Part shown: positions 56,084-64,000 of the stretch, one piece after another
Layout of the letters: every line of letters begins with the position of its first letter
Position numbering within the stretch: the first letter of the stretch is position 1
DNA from: Amorphophallus konjac
Taxonomy: Eukaryota; Streptophyta; Magnoliopsida; Alismatales; Araceae
Direction of reading: 5' to 3'
DNA length: 64,000 nucleotides
Assembly (NCBI GenBank): GCA_022559845.1
Contig: CM040121.1
Location: 565,490,140-565,554,139, forward strand
The notes under the pieces: model-generated
What the model saw: only the letters and a program-made list of their open reading frames with translations
Databases searched by the model: none
Told to the model about the DNA's origin: nothing
Position numbers and translations under genes: made by a program

Positions 56084-58912
56084 GTCCTCACTCCCCCTCT
56101 TGATTCCCCTTTTCCTTCTATAGACCTTTCATGTGATCAAGGTTTCTGCACCTTAGTGAGGGAGTTCTAGCCCTCACCTCTTTTCATTTTCTCCTTATTC
56201 GTCTAAGTCTGGCCTTGGCACCACTCCGTCTTGTTAAGCCACTTTCTAATCCTTGCTGTCAAGAAGAGGACAAATCCCATGTTTATCAATATCGTCATCG
56301 GCAGCTGCTTCCACAACGAGGTCGCAAGGTAACATGTTTGCGTAAGTATGCATTTTTATGATGTCATCATCTCATCCGTCTTTACGCACGGTTTTAAAAT
56401 GAGGTGCTTCTTAACTTGATTAAGAGTGGTAGTCTAGGCCTAGTCCTAGGTCTTTATTTAATTAAAAGAGTCTTTAGGCTTGCTTCTGCAACACTATTTG
56501 GTTATGAGAACCCCGCGCTAGGAGTTCGGCATCCCCTCCCCACTCATTAAGGGAAACCCTTAGCTGGGGCACCGTACACACCTCACGGTATTCTTAGCCG
56601 TCTCCCTTGGAAAACACCTTTGCTACTTGGGTCATGCTCGAGGGCACGGGGTCTTTTTCTCTTCTCTACTCGACCGAAATATGAGGGTAGAGGCATTTTG
56701 GGCAAAACAACCAACCTAAGCACATCCCGACAAGAGGAAGTCTCAAATAGGGGCAGTCTATTAAGACCTTATTCTCAATCCAAAGCTCAATTTCAATATC
56801 TCTCAAGTCCAGGGGACACACAAAAAGCGGAATGATAATCAAAAGAAAAGAAAAAAAATTCAAAGAATTTGGCATGACAAGAGGGTAGTACAGTTTCCCC
56901 GTGGGATGTCATGAGCCCGGTCGTATGCGTGCCTAAAAGAGAATTAAGGTTCGATGATATGACAAAAAGTCCCGGCGCAACAGACCGAATCTCAAGGGGT
57001 TGTGGTATGGAAAGAAGTTAAACCCGATCTCTTCTTAACTCATATCAGGCTTATCTTCATTTTTCTTCTCTTCTCCTTCCAAGGCCGAGTGTTTCTCAGG
57101 TATGGCCTTAGTAGGGGCATCGTAACCAAAGGTAGCCGACTATAGGGCGTCACCTTCAATGCACGTCCTGCTTTGGGCAGTTCTTAGCGAGAGGGGAAGG
57201 AACAATGACCCTTAGCCAGTGGTTTGAATTACCTTTGATGTTGCAATTAGTAATGTCTAAACAAAAAATTAAAAAACTGAATATTTCTGAAATCCCAAAA
57301 ATTAGAATATTTCCAAAATAAAAAATAAAAAAATTGAATATTTTTAAAATAAAAAATTGAAAATTTTCAAAATCCATAAAAAATCGAATATTTCCAAAAT
57401 CCAAAAAAAATTGCATGTCTCAAAATCTAAAAAAATTGCATTGTGTTTTCCACTAATTGTTTATCCAGATGGTGTCTTACAGGGACATTGTAAGGACCAA
57501 GAATATGGGATGAGTCCTCCCTTCTATTCACATCAATCCTTCGATTCTTTCCCTTGTTCTCAAATAATGTCATTCAATTCCTTTGATTATTCCGGCCGCT
57601 CTAGACATCGCTTTGATCATTCAAGAGCCAATCTTTCTAAAGTTATTCCTACTAGCTCTACTTAACTATTCTAAAGGCCAAATCATCACATATTCCAAAA
57701 ACACAACCATACTATTTCCATAAGATGAACACACATAATTTACATCATATATAATGTTCTACATATCTCTACCCAAAAGTCATATTTACATTCATTATTC
57801 AAAAAAAATTAAATCTACTTATTCTACGCAGTGAAAATCTAAACTACGACCGGGATCACCCTCCGACTTACTGCTCGTCGGAGTAAAAGTGTACACACGT
57901 CAATTTCCTGAAATGGTTAGGTAACAGAAGTGAGTTCAAAGACTCAGTAGACATTAAAATCAATCACATGCCTATCATATTATTTTACGCGTGCGAGGAG
58001 TCACTTGTGTTTCGCCCTCGTGGCGGGGGGCGCACACTCGCCTTTTACGGAAGGTCGAGATAGGTTGACTGGGCATGCGGGGATTCCGGGGGTATTGACA
58101 AGAAGACACAGAGAATGATATGAACGTGCTGGAAGGGACGGTGTACGGTTCATCATGCAAGGAGACTGGGACAGGGATGGCTAGGTGGAATACAGGCGTG
58201 CTAGTCGATTTCTCGACAATCACCTATAGAACCAAGGATTGACCGGGGAAGCGTCGCCAGGATGTGGCACGTGGCTCGAGAGATCGGGCGACACATGGAT
58301 AGAAGGGGTTCCACATGTGCGAGTGTGCAAGCGATTATGGGGATTCGTGTACTGGACGTCTTTCCCCATCGGTCGCAAGTAACTGGTGTTTATTTTACAT
58401 CGGATTGAATCCGAATACCTTTGTTTCTACTACCGAAGAGAGAGTTAGGGACCCTGGGAGCCGCTACGTCGGGAGGGCTTAGTCCGTGCAACAGTGACAG
58501 GACAACAGCAACACAACAGGGATAATTGGGGGCAGAGAGACTGGTTCTGGCGAGGAGGGGGATCTGCTCCCTGACTGGATTACATGATTTATATGCCATG
58601 AAAGTCATTTCTATGGGGGCGTGAGAGCCGATTACAAATGCTTGCAAGCCACGGGACAATTCCGTCATTCATGATGGTCCACGGGTCATTACATTATTGT
58701 GTGGGAAGTTCTATATCTATACATAGTATCCGTTACAGGACCTGTGACTCAGTAGGATGGCGCCCGAGTGGCATCGTAATGTCTTCCCGACATGAGACAG
58801 TGTCGTGGTCGGGGCAGTAGGGGTGCCGTGGACACAGTTGTGCGGGGGAAGTTGAGTGGTCGGGTGCTGCGGGCCCCGATGTGACTGGAGTAGCTAGCAG
58901 TCGGGTGCCGGG
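56084..58912. other. Anonymous DNA with an AT-rich minisatellite
   Basis: No coding motif recognised. At about 57250-57450 the words AATATTTCCAAAAT.CAAAAA and AAAATTGAA recur every 20-25 bp. Around 57840-57965 a CAAAGACTCAGTAGACAT word is similar to those in the 44757-46704 LTR remnants. The segment 58000-58912 is GC-richer with no recognisable element ends. Confidence 0.35.
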
Positions 58913-58990
58913 TGTTGACACCCGTTTTATGACCAATGCGTTGGGTCATTTCCTTGCTCATCTTTATGATGCTCTGAGTTGTTCACCCTT

Positions 58991-59509
58991 TTTTTTTATC
59001 AAAAACCTTTCCTAGGTGCATTGGGATGCACTGCTAGGAGGTGGATTTATTCATATAAAAGAATCAAGGGAATTACATTGTGCGGATGCTAGGCATTCCT
59101 AGCTTATCCAAACGGGCAAAACCTCTAACAGCACTAGGAAGTTGCTGCTGTGAGGAAAAATAAAGATTACATTTGTTGGTGCAAGCTAGATTGGCCAAAA
59201 AATCTGCCACCTTATTGGCTTCACGAAAGATGTGAGTGATAGTGTCAGTTGCCATGAGAAGGGTTCGGATTTCCCTCACATACTTCAAAATTTCCCAAGG
59301 ACAGGGAATCTTTTGGTTGATAACTTGGACCAGGATTTGGGAGTCACATTCAATGGTGCTCGGGTGTGTAGTAAGGGTTCTCAGATATTTTAGACCATCC
59401 TGGAGTGCTCGAGCCTCTGCCATCATGCTGCTAGCTTGGTCATAAAAATGGGAGAAAGCCAAGATGATTGATCCATGTGAGTCCCTGATGACACCACCAC
59501 CACCTGAAA
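58991..59509 (-). mobile_element. 5'-truncated LINE inserted in the first array unit
   Basis: Bounded by identical 18 bp duplications TCTGAGTTGTTCACCCTT (58973-58990 and 59510-59527). On the minus strand it ends in an A tail (the T-run at 58991). Only the end of ORF2 and the 3' untranslated region remain. It is absent from the other two units, so it arrived after array expansion or was confined to one copy. Confidence 0.85.
59073..59509 (-). pseudogene. RNase H-like C-terminal domain of a plant LINE
   Basis: The frame enters at the truncation point and reads GGGGVIRDSHGSIILAFSHF, then MMAEARALQDGLKYL, ECDSQILVQVINQK and THIFREANKVADFLANLA, ending at a stop at 59073. The D, E and D residues (VIRDS, AEARAL, ECDSQ) and the HIFREAN.VAD end are the type-I RNase H pattern of plant L1-like ORF2 C-termini. 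RNase H would remove the RNA strand after reverse transcription. The domain is complete or nearly so but has no RT and no promoter, so it is a dead fragment. Confidence 0.75.
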
Positions 59510-60173
59510 TCTGAGTTGTTCACCCTTACTGAGCCATCTTGATCAGTTTTGAGGCCTATTTCTTGGGTCACCTCTCCTTGGTTGGGTCTCGCTCCTCATT
59601 CTTTGTCCGCTGGATCAAGCTTAGCAAGCTTTCATGCTATTTACCACTTCATTGTCTCTGGCGACCTATCCCTGGTGAGTTTGCTGACGTGTAGCGCTCC
59701 TCTCTTCGACCACTTGCTGACGCCAGAGTCCAAAAGCCAACAGCCTTTCTCAAACCTTATCTTATCTTATCCGTTGTGCTTTAGCGGTATATCATGGGAC
59801 CTTCATATGCTTCTGGCGCGTGAACCTTCGACCGCCACCTTCTTGTAGAGTCCTTATTACGAAAACTTCGCCTGTTGGCCTTATCTATTATTGGATATCG
59901 CAGGGTGGTGGTCTATTTTTGGGCCGTTACTTCCGAATGGCGATTTATCGTTGGACCGTCTCAAGAGTCGGAGAGTCCTGATTGACTGTCTTTTCTCTGC
60001 TACGCCATGGTCGAAGTAGAGTTTTGGATTGAGGATTTCTCTCTCGATGCACATCCTTAGAAGCTCTCGTTTGTTTCTGTGGACTCTTGAGAGTATTATC
60101 TTCAAGGATTATCTGGTTTTTGGCCTAATTTTGAGTCTTTATCCCTCCAACTCGAGCCTAGACTTTGAGGGTC

Positions 60174-60181
60174 TATAAATA
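60174..60181 (+). promoter_or_regulatory. TATA box, array unit 1
   Basis: TATAAATA within GGGTCTATAAATAGAACCC. The same sequence is conserved in the other two units. The position within an LTR-like unit suggests a pol II promoter. Confidence 0.6.
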
Positions 60182-61695
60182 GAACCCTTGACTTCATGGC
60201 TTGAAGATGAGATTTTTTTGGAGTTTACGTCGAAGTGCTACCGCATCCTAGAGCTATCACCAATCAAGGAGAACTACTTCCCACGTCCATCTGCCTCCTA
60301 AGTCCAGGGAGTATCAAGTTCCAAGGGTCTTAGTGTTTTCTTGTATTTTTAATTCTCCTTTCCCCTCATAGCATCCAAAGCATCTTCCCTCTTCCTCTCT
60401 AACGTTCTTCCATCTTCTGCATTCATTTTAAACCTCCTCCCATCTTTTAAAATGCCCCACAGGGGTTAAAAAACCCAACCTCCCAGGTATCTACCCTTCC
60501 AATTGCATGTTTCTAGTTTTCTTTATCTTATAGTTACTACACTTGTCACCAGGCTAATTTGGGTTGTTTCTTTGTGTTCTCTACACATTTTGTAGGTTTA
60601 CAGCATCCATAGCACGAGGCCCAAGTCTTTTGGCCGGCTGAAAGAAGTGGAGATCAAAAGTCCCAAAGCTTGCTGTTCTGCGGTTCTCTGGTGGTTGTAT
60701 ATTGGAGCGCTAAAGTTTTCTGGCGGTTTATCGTAGGACCGCTACTTTCTGTGGCGCGCCAGTCTTCGAACGTTATTGTTCACAGAAGTGCAGTTCTCTC
60801 TCTCCCGTGGGCAGGTGTTGCATCCACATATTTCCAAGGTATTTATTTTAGCTTTGGCTAGTTTAATACTTTGGTGGCGATCACATCTTTCTAGTTTGGG
60901 CAGTAGTCCTCTCTTTTTCCTCATATCTCTTCCTTACTTGCTTTTACTTGCTTGCTCCACACCCACGGTGTGTGTTTGTTGACACCCGTTTTATGACCAA
61001 TGCGTTGGGTCATTTCCTTGCTCATCTTTATGATGCTCCGAGTTGTTCACCCTTACTAAGCCTTCTTGGTCAGTTTTGAGGCCTATTTCTTGGGTCACCT
61101 CTCCTTGGTTGGGTCTCGCTCCTCATTCTTTGTCCGCTGGATCAAGCTTAGCAAGCTTTCATGCTATTTACCACTCCATTGTCTCTGGCGGCCTATCCCT
61201 GACGCGTTTGCTGGCGTGTAGCGCTCCTCTCTTCGACCGCTTGCTGACGCCAGAGTCCAAAATCCAACAGCCTTTCTCAAACCTTATCTTATCTTATCCG
61301 TTGTGCTTTAGCAGTTTATCGTGGGACTGTCATATGCTTCTGGCGCGTGAACCTTCGACCGCCACCTTCTTGCAGAGTCCTTATTATGAAAACTTCGCCC
61401 GTTGGCCTTATCTATTATTGGATATCACAGGGTGACGGTCTATTTTTGGGCCGTTACTACCAAATGGCGGTTTATCGTAGGATCGTCTCAAGAGTCGGAG
61501 AGTCCTGATTGACTGTCTTTTCTCTGCTACGCCGTGGTCGAAGTAGAGTTTTGGATTGAGGATTTCTCTCTCGATGCACATCCTTAGACGCTCCCGTTTG
61601 TTTCTGTGGATAGAGTATTATCTTCAAGGATTATCTTGTTTTTGGCCTAATTTTGAGTCTTTATCCCTCCAACTCGAGCCTAGACTTTGAGGGTC

Positions 61696-61703
61696 TATAA
61701 ATA
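61696..61703 (+). promoter_or_regulatory. TATA box, array unit 2
   Basis: TATAAATA in the same context as unit 1. Confidence 0.6.
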
Positions 61704-63222
61704 GAACCCTTGACTTCATGGCTTGAAGAGGAGATTTTTTTAGAGTTTCCGTCGAAGTGCTGCCGCATCCCGGAGCTAGAACCAATCAAGGAGAACTGCT
61801 TCCTATGTCCATCTACCTCCTAAGTCCAGGGAGTATCAAGTTCCAAGGGTCTTAGTGTTTTCTTGTGTTTTTAATTCTCCTTTCCCCTCATAGCATCCAA
61901 AGCATCTTCCCTCTTCCTCTCTCACGTTCTTCCATCTTCTGCATTCATTTTAAACCTCCTCCCATCTTTTAAATTGCCCCACAGGGGTTAAAAAACCCAA
62001 CCTCCCAGGTATCTACCCTTCCAATTGCATGTTTCTTGTTTTCTTTGTCTTATAGTTACTACACTTGTCACTGGGCTAATTTGGGTTGTTTATCTGTGTT
62101 CTCTGCACGTTTTGTAGGTTTACAGCATCCATAGCACGAGGCCCAAGTCTTCTGGTCGGCTGAAAGAAGTGGAGATCAAAAGTCTCAAAGCTTGCTGTTT
62201 TGTGGTTCTCTAGCGGTTGTATATTGGAGCGCTAAGGTTTTATGGCGATTTATCGTAGGACCGCTACTTTCTATGGCGCGCCAGTCTTCGACCGTTATTG
62301 TTCACAGAAGTGCAGTTCTCTCTCTCCCGTGGGCGGGTGTTGCATCCACCTATTCCCAAGGTATTTATTTTAGCTTTGGCTCGTTTAATACTTTGGTGGC
62401 GATCACATCTTTCTAGTTTGGGCAGTAGTCCTCTCTTTTTCCACATATCTCTTCTTTACTTGCTTTTACTTGCTTGCTCCACACCCACGGTGTGTGTTTG
62501 TTGACACCCGTTTTATGACCAATGCGTTGGGTCATTTCCTTGCTCATCTTTATGATGCTCCGAGTTGTTCACCCTTACTGAGCCTTCTTGGTCAGCTTTG
62601 AGGCCTATTTCTTGGGTCACCTCTCCTTGGTTGGGTCTCGCTCCTCATTCTTTATCCGCTGGATCAAGCTTAGCAAGCTTTCATTCTATTTACCACTCCA
62701 TTGTCCCTGGCGACCTATCCCTGATGTGTTTGCTGACATGTAGCACTCTTCTCTTCGATCGCTTGCTGACGCCAGAGTCCAAAATCCAACAGCCTTTCTC
62801 AAACCTTATCTTATCTTATATGTTCTACTTTAGCGGTTTATCGTGGGACCGTCATATGCTTCTGGCGCGTGAACCTTCGACCGCCACCTTCTTGTAGAGT
62901 CCTTATTACGAAAACTTCGCCCGTTGGCCTTATCTATTATTGGATATCACAAGGTGGCGGTCTATTTTTGGTCCGTTACTTCCGAATGGCGGTTTATCGT
63001 AGGACTATCTCAAGAGTCGGAGAGTCCTGATTGACTGTCTTTTCTCTGCTACGCCGTGGTCGAAGTAGAGTTTTGGATTGAGGATTTCTCTCTCGATGCA
63101 CATCCTTAGAAGCTCCCATTTTTTTCTGTGGACTCTTGAGAGTATTATCTTCAAGGATTATCTAATTTTTGGCCTAATTTCGACTCTTTATCCCTCCAAC
63201 TCGAGCCTAGACTTTGAGGGTC

Positions 63223-63230
63223 TATAAATA
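63223..63230 (+). promoter_or_regulatory. TATA box, array unit 3
   Basis: TATAAATA in the same context as units 1 and 2. Confidence 0.6.
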
Positions 63231-64000
63231 GAACCCTTGACTTCATGGCTTGAAGAGAAGATTTTTTTGGAGTTTGCGTCGAAGTGCTGCCGCATCCTGG
63301 AGCTAGAACCGATCAAGGAGAACTGCTTCCCACGTCCATCTGCCTCCTAAGTCCAGGGAGTATCAAGTTCCATGGGTCTTAGTATTTTCTTGTGTTTTTA
63401 ATTCTCCTTTCCCCTCATAGCATCCAAAGCATCTTCCCTCTTCCTCTCTCATGTTCTTCCATCTTCTGCATTCATTTTAAACCTCCTCCCATCTTTTAAA
63501 ACGCCCCACAGGGGTTAAAAAACCCAACCTCCCAGGTATCCACCCTTCCAATTGCATGTTTCTAGTTTTCTTTGTCTTATAGTTACTACACTTGTCACCA
63601 GGCTAATTTGGGTTGTTTCTCTGTGTTCTATACACGTTTTGCAGGTTTACAGCATCCATAGCACGAGGCCCGAGTCTTCTGGCCGGCTGAAAGAAGTGGA
63701 GATCAAAAGTCCCAAAGCTTGCTGTTCTGCTGTTCTCTGACGATTGTATAATGGAGCGCTAAGGTTTAATGGAGATTTATCGTAGGACCGCTACTTTCTC
63801 TGGCGCGCCAGTCTTCGACCGTTATTGTTCACAGAAGTGCAATTCTCTCTCTCCTGTGGGCGGGTGTTGCATCCACCTATTTCCAAGGTATTTATTTTAG
63901 CTTTGGCTAGTTTAATACTTTGTTGGCGATCACATCTTTCTAGTTTGGGCAGTAGTCCTCTCTTTTTCCTCATCTCTTCTTTACTTGCTTACTCCACACC

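Larger units (their letters stand above)
58913..64000 (+). repeat. Head-to-tail array of a 1.52 kb LTR-like unit
   Basis: TGTTGACACCCGTTTTATGA occurs at 58913, 60977 and 62499. The second period is 1522 bp; the first is about 1527 bp after removing the LINE insert and duplication. The third unit reaches the window edge at about its expected end. Each unit contains a TATA box in GGGTCTATAAATAGAACCC, a TTTAAAATGCCCCACAGGGG-like block and several GGCGGTTTATCGTAGGACCG words. The TG start and promoter suggest an LTR ancestry, but no primer site or coding region is present between units. Short open frames repeat from unit to unit and are not genes. Confidence 0.85.

Noticed and set aside
60670..62504. 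Repeated short frames such as MLFCGSL as genes
   Set aside because: They repeat with the 1.52 kb unit and show no domain; they fall in LTR-like non-coding sequence.

Overview
This window looks like a stretch of a large, repeat-rich flowering-plant nuclear genome. Almost every recognisable feature is a transposable element or its remnant: Ty3/gypsy and Ty1/copia LTR retrotransposons, a non-coding LARD-like element, a TRIM, an hAT DNA transposon, several LINE pieces and a tRNA-derived SINE. The only host gene I can name is the 3' half of a coatomer zeta subunit gene, and it is broken. I see no bacterial-style operons, rRNA genes, CRISPR arrays or viral genomes. I could not place the species.

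Layout. 1-1697: tail of an unidentified element carrying eight copies of a GC-rich palindrome; it interrupts the next element. 1698-9697: LARD-like LTR element with a truncated 5' LTR, an initiator-Met-tRNA primer site, about 2 kb of non-coding interior and a 3.76 kb 3' LTR. 9698-10527: LTR and primer site of a Tat/Retand-type Ty3/gypsy element on the minus strand. 10535-12420: gag and protease of another Ty3/gypsy-like element (minus), with a 17-residue repeat in gag. 12443-16862: two inverted arms of about 450 bp enclosing a LINE fragment, the coatomer zeta pseudogene, a SINE and an internally deleted LINE. 16863-21660: mostly anonymous DNA, a few possible eroded exons and a (CA)n mosaic.

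21668-23560: degenerate copia fragment. 23574-23844: a 271 bp TRIM. 23845-33240: tandem 1.13 kb repeats carrying 109 bp LTR-like segments, split by a 6.6 kb hAT transposon (24983-31561) with a perfect 8 bp target duplication. 33600-34240: possible decayed PPR repeats. 34574-44751: nearly complete Tat/Retand element with matching LTRs, perfect 5 bp target duplication, gag-pol in a single frame broken mainly by nonsense codons, and an antisense ORF downstream of pol. 46705-53357: copia element with 1022 bp LTRs and a perfect 5 bp target duplication. 53363-58912: anonymous repeats and proline-rich ORFs. 58913-64000: head-to-tail array of a 1.52 kb LTR-like unit, each with a TATA box; the first copy contains a 5'-truncated LINE.

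The parts do not form a pathway. They record layered insertions: the element ending at 1697 went into the LARD, the LARD into a Tat element, the hAT into a tandem array, and LINEs into the coatomer intron and the 1.52 kb array. No element has a fully open coding capacity, so all autonomous functions here appear dead.
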